Part shown: positions 16,489 to 25,850 of the stretch, one piece after another
Numbering within the stretch: position 1 is the stretch's first letter
Layout: the number at the start of each line of letters is the position of its first letter
Source of the DNA: Micromonospora gifhornensis
GTDB lineage: Bacteria > Actinomycetota > Actinomycetes > Mycobacteriales > Micromonosporaceae
Reading direction: 5' to 3'
DNA: 64,000 nt
Assembly: GCF_016863515.1 (NCBI RefSeq)
Contig: NZ_BOPA01000002.1
Span: 161,080-225,079, forward strand
The notes under the pieces: model-generated
The model's input: the letters and a program-made list of their open reading frames with translations, nothing else
The model's database searches: none
What the model was told of the DNA's origin: nothing
Position numbers and translations under genes: made by a program

Positions 16489-17838
16489 GTGGACCGTCAG
16501 CAGGAGTTCGTCCTCCGTACGCTGGAAGAGCGGGACATCCGCTTCGTCCGGCTCTGGTTCACCGACGTGCTGGGCACGCTCAAGAGCGTCTCGGTCGCCC
16601 CCGCCGAGTTGGAGGCCGCCTTCGACGAGGGCATCGGGTTCGACGGCTCGGCGATCGAGGGTTTCGCCCGGGTCTTCGAGTCGGACATGGTGGCCATGCC
16701 CGACCCGACGACCTTCCAGGTGTTCCCCTTCGAGGGCGGGGTCAGCGGCGAGAGCGCCCGGATGTTCTGCGACATCCTGCTGCCCGACGGCAGCCCGTCC
16801 TGGGCCGACCCGCGGCACGTGCTGCGTCGGGCGCTGTCCCGGGCGGCGGAGAAGGGCTTCACCTTCTACACCCACCCCGAGATCGAGTTCTTCCTGCTGG
16901 AGAACGGGCCGGCGGACGGCTCGGTGCCGATCCCGGTGGACACCGGCGGCTACTTCGAGCACACCACCCACGCGGTGGCCCGCGACTTCCGCCGTCAGGC
17001 GGTGCTGGCGCTGGAGCGCATCGGCATCTCGGTGGAGTACAGCCACCACGAGGTGGCCCCCGGCCAGCAGGAGATCGACCTGCGCTACGCCGACGCGCTG
17101 ACCACCGCCGACAACATCATGACCTTCCGGCACGTGGTGAAGGAGGTGGCGCTCTCCACCGGGGTGCAGGCCACCTTCATGCCCAAGCCCTTCACCGACC
17201 AGCCGGGCAGCGGCATGCACACCCACCTGTCGCTGTTCGAGGGGGAGCGCAACGCGTTCCACGACCCCAGCGACCCGATGAAGCTGTCCAAGGTGGCCCG
17301 CGCGTTCATCGCCGGGCTGCTGGCGCACGCGCGGGAGTACACCGCGGTCACCAACCAGTGGGTGAACTCCTACAAGCGGCTGTTCCCGCAGGCGCTGCCG
17401 GACCGGGTCACCGAGAGCCCGGCGTACGTCTGCTGGGGGCACCTGAACCGCTCCGCGCTGGTCCGCGTCCCGGCGTACGGCAAGCCGAACTCGGCCCGGG
17501 TGGAGATCCGCTCGCCCGACTCGGCCGCCAACCCGTACCTCGCCTTCGCGGTGCTGCTCGGCGCCGGCATGAAGGGCATCGAGGAGGGGTACGAGCTGCC
17601 GCCGGGCGCGGAGGACGACGTCTGGGCGCTGAGCAGCGCCGAACGGCGAGCCATGGGGTACGAGCCGCTGCCGGAGAACCTGGCCGAGGCGATCGACGTG
17701 ATGGCCGGCTCGGAACTGGTCGCCGAGGTGCTCGGCGAGCACGTCTTCGACTTCTTCCTGCGCAACAAGCGCTCCGAGTGGGAGCAGTACCGCCGCGAGG
17801 TCACCCCGTACGAGCGTCAGCACTACCTGTCGCTGTAA
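16489..17838 (+). CDS. glnA2: Type I glutamine synthetase, GlnA2-like
   Basis: GTG 16489 opens a 449-residue protein. It closely resembles M. tuberculosis GlnA2 (Rv2222c) from end to end as I recall that sequence: EFVLRTLEERDIRFVRLWFT, EGIGFDGSAIEGFARVFESD, HPEIEFFLLE and a C-terminus ending HYLSL. Active-site signatures include SHHEVAPGQQEIDLRYADAL and MPKPFTDQPGSGMHTHLSLF. It joins ammonia to glutamate using ATP; in relatives GlnA2 is expressed alongside the main GlnA1. The C-terminal loop lacks the adenylylation-site block DLYDLPPEE seen in GlnA1 here, reading WALSSAERRAMGYEPLPEN instead, so GlnE may not control it. A weak GTAAC-type element lies upstream near 16397. Confidence 0.94.
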   Translation: MDRQQEFVLRTLEERDIRFVRLWFTDVLGTLKSVSVAPAELEAAFDEGIGFDGSAIEGFARVFESDMVAMPDPTTFQVFPFEGGVSGESARMFCDILLPDGSPSWADPRHVLRRALSRAAEKGFTFYTHPEIEFFLLENGPADGSVPIPVDTGGYFEHTTHAVARDFRRQAVLALERIGISVEYSHHEVAPGQQEIDLRYADALTTADNIMTFRHVVKEVALSTGVQATFMPKPFTDQPGSGMHTHLSLFEGERNAFHDPSDPMKLSKVARAFIAGLLAHAREYTAVTNQWVNSYKRLFPQALPDRVTESPAYVCWGHLNRSALVRVPAYGKPNSARVEIRSPDSAANPYLAFAVLLGAGMKGIEEGYELPPGAEDDVWALSSAERRAMGYEPLPENLAEAIDVMAGSELVAEVLGEHVFDFFLRNKRSEWEQYRREVTPYERQHYLSL

Positions 17839-17935
17839 CCAGACCACCGCTGCCGGCCGTTGCGGCCTGCCGCTATCGTCTCGATCACCGTGCCGGCGCC
17901 CTGCCGGCCGGAGATGACGGTCGGGGAGGCAGTCG

Positions 17936-18361
17936 GTGTTGGAGGATCTGCTCAGCGGAGCCTGGCAGAGTGTGGTGTTCGGTGTCGTCGGCGTCGGCCT
18001 GATGGCCGCCGGCTTCGGACTGGTCGACCTGCTCACCCCAGGCAAGCTGCGGGACCTGATCTGGGTACGCCGTAACGCCAACGCCGGGTTGCTGCTCGCC
18101 GCCAACCAGCTCGGCGTCGCCGGGATCGTGTTCACCGCGATCCTGACCAGCTACCACGACTTCGCCAAGGGGCTGGCGTCCACTGTGCTGTTCGGACTGA
18201 TCGGCCTCGGCATCATGGCGCTTGCCTTCGTCGTGCTGGACCTGCTCACCCCGGGCAAGCTCGGCGAGGTGGTCTGCTCCGACGAGCCGCACCCGGTGGC
18301 GAAGGTCAGCGCCGCCAGCCACTTCGGTGCCGCGCTCATCGTCTGCGCCTGCATCGCCTGA
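17936..18361 (+). CDS. DUF350 membrane protein
   Basis: GTG 17936 follows GGGGAGG. The 141-residue protein has four hydrophobic segments in two similar halves: WQSVVFGVVGVGLMAAGFGL then LVDLLTPGKLRDLIWVRRN, and LASTVLFGLIGLGIMALAFV then VLDLLTPGKLGEVV. The repeated LLTPGKL motif is the DUF350 signature. These are internally duplicated inner-membrane proteins of unknown function, often near genes for potassium or stress response. A strong terminator hairpin follows directly. Confidence 0.85.
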   Translation: MLEDLLSGAWQSVVFGVVGVGLMAAGFGLVDLLTPGKLRDLIWVRRNANAGLLLAANQLGVAGIVFTAILTSYHDFAKGLASTVLFGLIGLGIMALAFVVLDLLTPGKLGEVVCSDEPHPVAKVSAASHFGAALIVCACIA

Positions 18362-18375
18362 GCTGATCGAGCGTC

Positions 18376-18407
18376 CACCCCGGTCGGGCACCTGCCCGAC
18401 CGGGGTG
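18376..18407. terminator. Perfect 15-bp hairpin after the DUF350 gene
   Basis: CACCCCGGTCGGGCA at 18376-18390 pairs with 18393-18407, leaving a two-base gap so that the real loop opens to about six. It lies 15 bases after the stop codon and also faces the 3' end of the gene on the other strand. Confidence 0.8.
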
Positions 18408-18483
18408 TGTCGTGTCCGGGGGGATGTCGGCGGGATGCCGTACCCGTCCTGCCCGGTGTCACCCGACGGTCACGTACCCGGTG

Positions 18484-19029
18484 TCACTTGCCGGCGGTGT
18501 CGTCCTGACCGGCCTTGTCGCCCTTGGCACCGGGGCCACCGAAGACGCCGGCCTCGACGGCCGCGGTGATCGCGTCGGCCTGCTCCTGGGTGAGCTTGCC
18601 CTCCTCGACCGCCTTGGCGAGCCGCTCGGCCATGGCCTCCTTGCGGTCCTCGGGGGAGTGCTGCGGCCCGCGGTCGCCACCGCGCTTGTGCTCGCCGCCA
18701 CGGTGCTGGTTTCCACCGCGACCCTCGGGGCGCTCGCCTTCCGGCTTGCCCTGCGGCTTGTGCTGCTCGCGGAGCTTCTCCAGGGCCTCGGTCACCTTGT
18801 CGGCGGGCACGCCCAACTCCTCGGCCAGCGCCTCGGCGAACGCCTGGTGACGCTCTCCGCGCTCCGGCCGCTGCTCGTCCTTGCGGTCCTCGGCGCTCGT
18901 GCTGGCGCTCGGGCTCGGGGTGGCCTTGTCGTCGGCGAGCGCCACGGTGGGAGCGGCGATCCCCACGGCGAGCACACCCGCGGCAGCCAGTCCGCCCAGC
19001 AGGTGCTTCTTCGAAATCGTGCGGGACAT
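18484..19029 (-). CDS. Secreted helical protein with signal peptide
   Basis: ATG 19027-19029 follows GGAGG. The 181-residue precursor has a Sec signal, MSRTISKKHLLGGLAAAGVL through VALADD, with cleavage likely after ALA. A Ser/Pro spacer is followed by two similar helical units: HQAFAEALAEELGVPADKVT EALEK and KEAMAERLAKAVEEGKLTQE QADAITAAV. Between them lies a very hydrophilic Gly/His/Arg/Gln-rich stretch (RGGNQHRGGEHKRGGDRG) that could bind metal or polyanions. It recalls small exported proteins of the YckD/DUF2680 type, but the match is not certain. Function unknown. Confidence 0.8.
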   Translation of the reverse strand: MSRTISKKHLLGGLAAAGVLAVGIAAPTVALADDKATPSPSASTSAEDRKDEQRPERGERHQAFAEALAEELGVPADKVTEALEKLREQHKPQGKPEGERPEGRGGNQHRGGEHKRGGDRGPQHSPEDRKEAMAERLAKAVEEGKLTQEQADAITAAVEAGVFGGPGAKGDKAGQDDTAGK

Positions 19030-19180
19030 CGGTCCTCCAACTCGTCGGTGATGCGATGACGTCACCGACAGTGACCGGCCAGTCTGGGTGAGGCCCATGC
19101 CGAACCTGTCAGCGAGCTGGCAATCAGCCTCTGCAAAACCGGACATCCCCGACCCCTGTGGCCGGTACGGGGACAGACGG

Positions 19181-20122
19181 TCAGCAAACGGCGGAAGCCA
19201 CGGTGAGGGTGCCGGCGTCCGCGTCGAGGGTGGCCAGGGTGCCCACCGGGACGGAGAGCTGACCGGGGCCGTGGCCGATCGGCAGCCCGCCCAGCACCGG
19301 CACGCCCAGGTCACCGAGGCGCTCGGTGAGCACGTCGGCCACGCTGACCTCCCAGCCGTCCGCGCAGTCGGTGAACTGGCCCACCGCCACCCCGGCCAGC
19401 CCGGCCAACGCCCCGGCGCGACGCAGCTGGGTCAGCATCCGATCGACCTTGTACGGCGGCTCCTGCACGTCCTCCAGCAACAACACCGCCCCGGTCAGGT
19501 CCGGCATGTCCGGGGTGCCCAGCGAGGCCACGATCAGGCAGAGGTTGCCGCCCAGCAGGCGACCCATGGCCCGCCCCGGCACCCGTACGGCGAAGGTCTC
19601 CTCGGCCTCGACGGCACGTACGGTGACCGGTTCGGCACGGGTCAACGCGGCGTGCAGCGACTCGGCGGAGGCCAGCGGAGTGCGCTCGTCGCGCCAGGCC
19701 GCCCCCGGTCCGTGCACCCCGGCCAGCCGGGCACCCCGCCACAGCGCCAGTTGCAGGGCGGTGATGTCGGAGAAGCCGGCCACCACCTTCGGGTCCCGGC
19801 GTACCGCCGCCATGTCGATCGCGTCCACCACCCGCTGCGCCCCGTAGCCGCCCCGGGTGCAGATGACCCCGCGTACCTGCGGGTCGGCGAAGGCGGCGTT
19901 CAGGTCGGCCGCGCGCAGTGCGTCGACCCCGGCCAGGTACCCCTGCCGGGCGTACACGTTGCGGGCGAGCACCGGCCGCAGACCCCAGCCGGTGAGCAGT
20001 TCGATGCCCCGGGCCACCCGCTCCGGGCGGGTCGGCCCGGAGGGGGACACCAGCATCACCGTGTCGCCCTCGCGCAGGGCCGGCGGGCGTACGACGTGGT
20101 CAGCGGCGGTGTGGTCGGACAC
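19181..20122 (-). CDS. LD-carboxypeptidase, peptidase family S66
   Basis: A 313-residue protein from ATG 20122. Family S66 features are LREGDTVMLVSPSGPT near the start, the region around the nucleophilic Ser (VICTRGGYGAQRVVDAIDMA), VVAGFSDITALQLALW, LGGNLCLIVASLGTPDMPDL and LLLEDVQEPPYKVDRMLTQL. LD-carboxypeptidases cut the terminal D-alanine from tetrapeptide stems during peptidoglycan recycling, in the cytoplasm; a related branch, MccF, gives microcin C self-immunity. The absence of a signal peptide fits cytoplasmic action. It is divergent from the glutamine amidotransferase gene. Confidence 0.9.
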   Translation of the reverse strand: MSDHTAADHVVRPPALREGDTVMLVSPSGPTRPERVARGIELLTGWGLRPVLARNVYARQGYLAGVDALRAADLNAAFADPQVRGVICTRGGYGAQRVVDAIDMAAVRRDPKVVAGFSDITALQLALWRGARLAGVHGPGAAWRDERTPLASAESLHAALTRAEPVTVRAVEAEETFAVRVPGRAMGRLLGGNLCLIVASLGTPDMPDLTGAVLLLEDVQEPPYKVDRMLTQLRRAGALAGLAGVAVGQFTDCADGWEVSVADVLTERLGDLGVPVLGGLPIGHGPGQLSVPVGTLATLDADAGTLTVASAVC

Positions 20123-20182
20123 AGCCGGAGAGCCTAGTCCCGCGCGCGGCCCCGATCGGCCCGACCGGATAGCCTCGACGAC

Positions 20183-20950
20183 GTGGGAACTGCGTTGGTG
20201 ATCGAGAACGACCCGACCGACGACGCGCGGCGGTTGGGGGAATGGCTGACCGAGGCGGGTCTGGAACTGTCAGTGGTTCGCCCGCACGCAGGCGACGAAC
20301 TTCCCGCCGACCTCGCGGGCTACGCCGCGCTCGTGGTGCTCGGCGGCGACCAGCAGGCCTACCCGACATCCGACGGGACGCCGTCGGCTGCCTGGTTCCC
20401 CGACGTGGAGGCGCTGCTGCGTAAGGCGGTCCGGCACCGACTGCCGACCCTGGGCATCTGCCTCGGCGCGCAACTGCTCGCCACCGCCCACGCCGGCACC
20501 GTCGAGCGCAGTGCCGCCGGGCCGGAGGTCGGCCCCGCCGTGGTCGGCCGGCGCGACGCCGCCGAGAACGATCCGCTGTTCCGGTACGTGCCGCTGATCC
20601 CGGACGTGTTGCAGTGGCACGCCGACGAGATCACCGAGCTGCCCGTCGGTGCCACCCTGCTGGCCGCCTCCACCCGCTACCCGAACCAGGCGTTCCGCCT
20701 CGGCGACCGGGCCTGGGGTCTTCAGTTCCACATCGAGTGCGACACCGCGATGATCGCCGACTGGGCCACCGACTCGGCGTTGCTTGCCGAGCTGGGCTAC
20801 GACCCGGACCTGGTGGTCGCCGCCTGCGACGCGGTGATGGTCGATGTGGAAGAGGCCTGGCAACCGTTCGCCGCCCGGTTCGCCGCGCTGGCCCTCGGCG
20901 AACTGGACGACGACGGGCCGCGCCGCACGCTGCCGCTGCTCGGGCACTGA
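20183..20950 (+). CDS. Class I glutamine amidotransferase-like protein
   Basis: GTG 20183 starts a 255-residue protein. The triad of class I amidotransferases is present: Cys in LPTLGICLGAQLLA, and His and Glu in WGLQFHIECDTAMIADW. Relatives labelled GuaA-like act alone as hydrolases or gamma-glutamyl peptidases, or with an unknown synthetase. The stop overlaps the start of glnE by one base (TGATG), so translation is probably coupled. This suggests a role in glutamine metabolism alongside glnE. Confidence 0.88.
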   Translation: MGTALVIENDPTDDARRLGEWLTEAGLELSVVRPHAGDELPADLAGYAALVVLGGDQQAYPTSDGTPSAAWFPDVEALLRKAVRHRLPTLGICLGAQLLATAHAGTVERSAAGPEVGPAVVGRRDAAENDPLFRYVPLIPDVLQWHADEITELPVGATLLAASTRYPNQAFRLGDRAWGLQFHIECDTAMIADWATDSALLAELGYDPDLVVAACDAVMVDVEEAWQPFAARFAALALGELDDDGPRRTLPLLGH

Positions 20951-23900
20951 TGGGCCGGCCGACAAGCGCCACCGGCCGGCTCGCCCGGTACGGCTTCGAC
21001 GTCACCGACTCCGACGGCGGTGCCCGTGCCGCCGACCTGCTCGGCCCGACCGGCCTGGACCTGTGGCGACCGCAGACCCAGGAACCGACCGGCGAGGCGG
21101 CCCAGGAGTTGCTCACCGCGCTGTCCCGGGCCGCCGACCCGGACCTGGCGCTGCGCCAACTGCACCGCCTCGTCGAGGCGGAACGCCGCGCCCAGACCGG
21201 CGGCAACGGCACCGCGGCCGGTGCCAGCACGACGGGCGGCTCGGACTCGACGGGCGGCGACAACGGTGCCGGCGGCATCGGCTCGGGCGGTATCGGGGCG
21301 GGTTCGGCGTTGCTCGCGGCCCTGCACGACGATCCGGGGCTGCGCCGCCGGCTGATCGCGGTGCTGGGGGCCTCCTCGGCGTTGGGTGACCATCTCGTCG
21401 CCAACCCCGACCAGTGGGCGGTGCTGCGCACCGAGCCGGACGGGCTCGCGCCGACCGCCGACGGGCGACTCGACACGACAGGTGACGGCAACCCGGTGGC
21501 GGTGCTGCGCCGGGCGTACCGGCTGGCGTTGTTGCGGATCGCGGCGGCCGACCTGACCGGCGGGCGTGGCCTGGAGCAGACAATGGTCGCCCTCTCCGCG
21601 CTGGCCGACGCCACCCTGTCCGCCGCCTACGACATCGCCGTGACCGAGCTGCCCGAGGGCACCGCCGAGCCCCGGCTGGCCGTGGTGGCGATGGGCAAGT
21701 GCGGTGGCGGCGAACTCAACTACGTCTCCGACGTGGACGTGATCTTCGTGGCGGCCGAGGACGACGACCTCGCCGCGGCCACCACAGTGGCCACCCGGCT
21801 GATCCACATCTGCGGGCTGGTGGCCTGGCCGGTCGACGCCGCGCTGCGTCCTGAGGGCAACCGGGGTCCGCTGGTGCGGACCCTGGCCAGCCACCTGGCG
21901 TACTACCGCCGCTGGGCCCGCACCTGGGAGTTCCAGGCCCTGCTCAAGGCCCGCCCGGCCGCCGGCGACCTGGCGCTGGGTCAGGAGTGGATCGACACGC
22001 TGGCCCCGCTGCTCTGGCAGGCGGCCGAGCGCCCGGAAGCGGTCGAGGACGTCCGGGCGATGCGTCGCAAGATCATCGACCATATTCCGCCGAAGGAGTT
22101 GGAGCGCGAGATCAAACGCGGCCCCGGTGGGCTGCGGGACATCGAGTTCGCGGTGCAACTGCTCCAACTGGTGCACGGGCGTGGCGACGAGTCGCTGCGT
22201 ACCCCCGGCACCATCCCCGCCCTGCGGGCGCTTGTCACCGGCGGCTACGTCGGCCGGGCCGACGGGGAGGCGCTGCTGCGCGGCTACCGTTTCCTGCGCG
22301 GCGTCGAGCACCGCCTGCAACTGCAGGGCCTGCGGCGAACCCACACCGTGCCCACCGATCCGGGCGCGTTGAAGTGGCTGGCCACCGCCCTAGGGTACGC
22401 CGCCAGCCCGGGACGCAGCGCCGTCGAGGCCTTCCGTGCCGAGTGGAACACCCACGCCACCGAGGTACGCCGGCTGCACGCCAAGCTGCTCTACCGCCCG
22501 CTGCTGGAGTCGGTGGCCCGGGTGCCGGCCGACGGTCTGCGGCTGACCCCCGAGGCGGCCCGCAACCGGCTGGAGATCCTCGGCTTCGCCGACCCCGCCG
22601 GGGCGCTGCGTCACCTCCAGGCCCTCACCGGCGGGGTGAGCCGCACCGCCGCGATCCAGCGCACCCTGCTGCCGGTGCTGCTCAGCGAGTTCGCCGACGC
22701 CCCCGAACCGGACCGGGGTCTGCTCAACTACCGCCAGGTCTCCGACTCCCTCGGTAGCACCCCCTGGTATCTGCGGCTGCTGCGCGACTCCGGGCCGGTG
22801 GCCCGCCGCCTGGCCCGGGTGCTCTCCTCCTCCCGGTACGCGGCCGACCTGCTCGCCCGCGAGCCGGAGGCGTTGCGCATGCTGGCCGAGGAGAGCGAGC
22901 TGCGTGCCCGGCCCCGCGACGTGCTCTGCGACGGGTTCGCCGCCGCAGCGGGCCGGCACACCGACCCGGTCGAGGCCACCCGGGCGGTCCGCGCGCTGCG
23001 TCGCCGGGAACTGCTCCGCCTCGCCTGCGCCGACGTGCTCAGCCGGGCCGGTTCGCTGGCCCCCTCGCGGGGCGACGGCGAACGGGCCACCCCTGGACTG
23101 GCCGACATCACCGCGGTCGGCACCGCCCTCTCCGACGTCACCGACGCCACCCTCGCCGCCGCGCTGCGCACCGCCCGGGCCGCCCAGCCGCCGATGCCGG
23201 GCCTGAAGTTCGCGGTGATCGGCATGGGCCGCCTCGGTGGGTACGAATCCAACTACCTCTCCGACGCCGACGTGCTGTTCGTCTACGAGCCCCCCGAAGG
23301 TGTCAGCGAGAGCGCTGCCAGCGCCGCCGCCCAGGCCATCGCCGAGGAACTGCGCCGACTGCTCGGCATGCCCGCGCCCGACCCGCCGCTCGGCGTCGAC
23401 GCCGACCTGCGCCCGGAGGGCCGGCAGGGGCCACTGGTCCGCAGCCTCGCCGCCTACCAGCAGTACTACGCCCGCTGGTCGAGGGTGTGGGAGGCACAGG
23501 CGCTGCTACGGGCCCGCTGCGTCTGCGGCGACGCCGACCTGGGCACCCGCTTCGAACAGCTCGTCGACCCGGTCCGGTACCCGGCCGACGGGCTGACCCG
23601 GGAACAGATCATCGAGATCCGCCGCATCAAGGCACGGGTGGAGACCGAGCGGCTGCCCCGGGGCGCCGACCCGGCCACCCACACCAAACTGGGCCGGGGC
23701 GGCCTGGCCGACGTCGAGTGGGCGGTGCAGCTGCTCCAACTGCGCCACGCCGGGGCGTACCCGGCGCTGCGCGGCACCCGTACCCTCGACGCCCTCACCG
23801 CCGCCCGTGACCTGGGCCTGGTCGACCCGGCGGACGCCGAGGCGATGGCGGCCGGGTGGACCCTCGCGGCGCAGGTCCGCAACGCGCTGATGCTGGTCCG

Positions 23901-24054
23901 GGGTCGGGCCGGAGACCAGTTGCCCCGACACGGCGTGGAACTGGCCGGCGTGGTGCGGCTGCTCGGTGCCGAGGACCCCGGCGAGTTCCTCGACGAGTAC
24001 CTGCGCACCGGCCGCCGTTCCCGCACCGCCGCCGAACGCGTCCTGGAGATGTAA
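20950..24054 (+). CDS. glnE: Bifunctional glutamine synthetase adenylyltransferase/deadenylase
   Basis: ATG 20950-20952 overlaps the preceding stop. The 1034-residue protein carries two nucleotidyltransferase domains. The N-terminal one (VVAMGKCGGGELNYVSDVDV) is the deadenylase half in known GlnE; the C-terminal one (VIGMGRLGGYESNYLSDADV) is the adenylyltransferase half. Each is followed by its partner helical region (REIKRGPGGLRDIEFAVQLL; KLGRGGLADVEWAVQLLQL). A low-complexity Gly/Ser/Thr linker occurs around residues 85-120 and is unusual. It modifies the tyrosine in DLYDLPPEE of GlnA1, encoded about 7.6 kb away. GlnE is essential in M. tuberculosis and its clustering with glnA1 and glnA2 is conserved. 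Confidence 0.96.
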   Translation: MGRPTSATGRLARYGFDVTDSDGGARAADLLGPTGLDLWRPQTQEPTGEAAQELLTALSRAADPDLALRQLHRLVEAERRAQTGGNGTAAGASTTGGSDSTGGDNGAGGIGSGGIGAGSALLAALHDDPGLRRRLIAVLGASSALGDHLVANPDQWAVLRTEPDGLAPTADGRLDTTGDGNPVAVLRRAYRLALLRIAAADLTGGRGLEQTMVALSALADATLSAAYDIAVTELPEGTAEPRLAVVAMGKCGGGELNYVSDVDVIFVAAEDDDLAAATTVATRLIHICGLVAWPVDAALRPEGNRGPLVRTLASHLAYYRRWARTWEFQALLKARPAAGDLALGQEWIDTLAPLLWQAAERPEAVEDVRAMRRKIIDHIPPKELEREIKRGPGGLRDIEFAVQLLQLVHGRGDESLRTPGTIPALRALVTGGYVGRADGEALLRGYRFLRGVEHRLQLQGLRRTHTVPTDPGALKWLATALGYAASPGRSAVEAFRAEWNTHATEVRRLHAKLLYRPLLESVARVPADGLRLTPEAARNRLEILGFADPAGALRHLQALTGGVSRTAAIQRTLLPVLLSEFADAPEPDRGLLNYRQVSDSLGSTPWYLRLLRDSGPVARRLARVLSSSRYAADLLAREPEALRMLAEESELRARPRDVLCDGFAAAAGRHTDPVEATRAVRALRRRELLRLACADVLSRAGSLAPSRGDGERATPGLADITAVGTALSDVTDATLAAALRTARAAQPPMPGLKFAVIGMGRLGGYESNYLSDADVLFVYEPPEGVSESAASAAAQAIAEELRRLLGMPAPDPPLGVDADLRPEGRQGPLVRSLAAYQQYYARWSRVWEAQALLRARCVCGDADLGTRFEQLVDPVRYPADGLTREQIIEIRRIKARVETERLPRGADPATHTKLGRGGLADVEWAVQLLQLRHAGAYPALRGTRTLDALTAARDLGLVDPADAEAMAAGWTLAAQVRNALMLVRGRAGDQLPRHGVELAGVVRLLGAEDPGEFLDEYLRTGRRSRTAAERVLEM

Positions 24055-24113
24055 GGAAGGGCACCTTATTAACGCCTGCGGTAGAGGAAGGGCCCCTTAT
24101 TAACGCCGGTAAC
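24053..24113. repeat. Paired 23-bp direct repeat, interspersed family, copy 1
   Basis: Two 23-base units (24054-24076 and 24085-24107) differ at one base and start 31 bases apart. Each has the pattern AGGAAGGG, C-rich core, CTTATTAACGCC. The first overlaps the stop codon of glnE. The same arrangement recurs at 37511-37564, and a related element lies at 52549-52601. Confidence 0.85.
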
Positions 24114-24135
24114 GGTTATGGGCGGGGGAGCCGGA

Positions 24136-25815
24136 TCAGCTGCCGAGGGTGTACGTGCCGGCGCGCGGCACCGTGACCGCCGTCCAGTTCCCGTCGGCGG
24201 AGACGGTGGCGTCGCCGGAGGCGGTCAACCAGCGGCTGTGCCGGACCCGCACCGGCACTGTCGCGGCACCCGTGGTGCGGAACGTGACCGAGGCTCCGTC
24301 GGTGTGCAGCAACTCGCCGGGCACCCCGACCAGGGGCGTCGGGTCGGTCACCGCGTACAGCCGCCAGTGCCGGTCGGACCAGACCTCGGTCAGGTACGGC
24401 AGGCCGCCGTCGACCAGGTCGGCCTCCGCCCGACCGACCCAGGACAGCGGGGCGTCCGGCACCGCGACGTACTGCACCGCGTTGTCGTCCAGCCAGGCCC
24501 GGTAGCTGTCGACGGTCAGCGGCACGCCGGTGCCGGTAGCGCCGGGCACGGTGGTGAAGAACAGCGGGTTACGGTCGATGTCGGCCTGCCGCAGCCAACC
24601 CCGGGCCAGCGGCACCTCACCCAGCCGGGCCGCCTCCCAGTAGTTGCGGGTCGGCGGCACCTCCAGCCGACCGGTGAGCCCGCGCCGATCCAGTTCGGCG
24701 CGCAGCGGGGCGAAGTGGCCCCGAGCGCTTGTCGGATCGCCGATGCTGCGCAGGTCGGCAGGGACCACCGGCGGCTGCCACCAGCACACCACCGCCAGCA
24801 GCACAGCCAACGCGACACCCCCGACCCACCGCCGGGCCGGTTCGAGCCAGGCGGGGCGGTGGGCGGCGGCGGCCAGCAACGGCAGCGCGAACATGGTCGC
24901 CAGGCGGGTGGCGTTCAGGCCGACCGGGGTGTGCACAAGCGCCGCCGCGACCACCCCACCGGCGGCCAGCAGCGCCCCGATCCGCACCGGCCGGTACCCG
25001 ACCAGCGCGGCCACCAGCAGGGCGGTCACCGTCGCCCGGATCGTGTCGGTACGGCTGATGTTCATCCAGCCGCCGTCGCTGAACAGCAGCGCGGTCACGC
25101 CCAACGGCAACGCGGCGGTCATCGCCAGGGTCAGCCCGTCGGCGTACCGGCGCGACAGCAGCAGGGCGACGCCGGCCAGACCGACGAAGAGGCCGGCCAC
25201 CGGACTGGTCGCCGAGGCCAGCAGCGCCCCGACCCCGGCCAGCACGAGCGGCCACCGACCACCGACCCGAGCCGGTACCGCGTCGATCCCGTCCCGCCCG
25301 ACCGCCGGGTCGGGTTCGTTCTGCCCGGCCGCCGGGTCGGGTTCGTTCTGCCTGGACGTCGGGGTGGGCCTCGGGATGCCGGACGGCGTGGGTCGCCAGG
25401 TCAGGGCGAGCAGGGCAGCCAGGCCGAAGGCCACCCCGAGGCCGTACGTGATCCGGCCGGAGACCAGGTTGCCGGCGATGGTGATCACCCCGACCAGGCT
25501 GCCGAGCAACGGCCGGGGCACCCGGGTACGGACCAGCAGGGCGGCGAACAGAGTGGCCGCCGCGACCAGGGCGAGCACACCGGTGAGGCGTACCCCGAGC
25601 AGGGCCATCACCGGCTGGGCGAGCAGGCTGTAGCCGAACTGCTGGACCCCGCCGTACCAGCGAAGGTCGACCGGGGTCGCGCCGTGCGCGGCGAAGAAGT
25701 CGGCCCGGGCCACCTGCGCCGCCAGGTCCGAACCCATCGCCGGGAGGATGAGGTACGCCACACCGAGCGCACCGGCAAACGCGGCGACCAGCGCCACCAC
25801 CCGCGAGCCCCGCAT
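24136..25815 (-). CDS. Polytopic membrane protein, glycosyltransferase-C-like
   Basis: The start chosen is ATG 25813-25815, four bases after GGAGGT; GTG 25821 lies inside that site. The 559-residue protein has about ten membrane segments, beginning VVALVAAFAGALGVAYLILP, followed by the loop MGSDLAAQVARADFFAAHGA, which places Asp after the first helix as in GT-C glycosyltransferases. A hydrophilic repeat, RQNEPDPAAGQNEPDPAVGR, lies near residue 165. The C-terminal third is soluble and ends in beta strands (AATVPVRVRHSRWLTASGDA). No sugar donor or acceptor can be assigned. It is divergent from two MptB-like genes with only 35 bases between starts. Confidence 0.78.
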   Translation of the reverse strand: MRGSRVVALVAAFAGALGVAYLILPAMGSDLAAQVARADFFAAHGATPVDLRWYGGVQQFGYSLLAQPVMALLGVRLTGVLALVAAATLFAALLVRTRVPRPLLGSLVGVITIAGNLVSGRITYGLGVAFGLAALLALTWRPTPSGIPRPTPTSRQNEPDPAAGQNEPDPAVGRDGIDAVPARVGGRWPLVLAGVGALLASATSPVAGLFVGLAGVALLLSRRYADGLTLAMTAALPLGVTALLFSDGGWMNISRTDTIRATVTALLVAALVGYRPVRIGALLAAGGVVAAALVHTPVGLNATRLATMFALPLLAAAAHRPAWLEPARRWVGGVALAVLLAVVCWWQPPVVPADLRSIGDPTSARGHFAPLRAELDRRGLTGRLEVPPTRNYWEAARLGEVPLARGWLRQADIDRNPLFFTTVPGATGTGVPLTVDSYRAWLDDNAVQYVAVPDAPLSWVGRAEADLVDGGLPYLTEVWSDRHWRLYAVTDPTPLVGVPGELLHTDGASVTFRTTGAATVPVRVRHSRWLTASGDATVSADGNWTAVTVPRAGTYTLGS

Positions 25816-25850
25816 GCCCACCTCCGCCCCGCGCTCACGGTACTGGCAGC

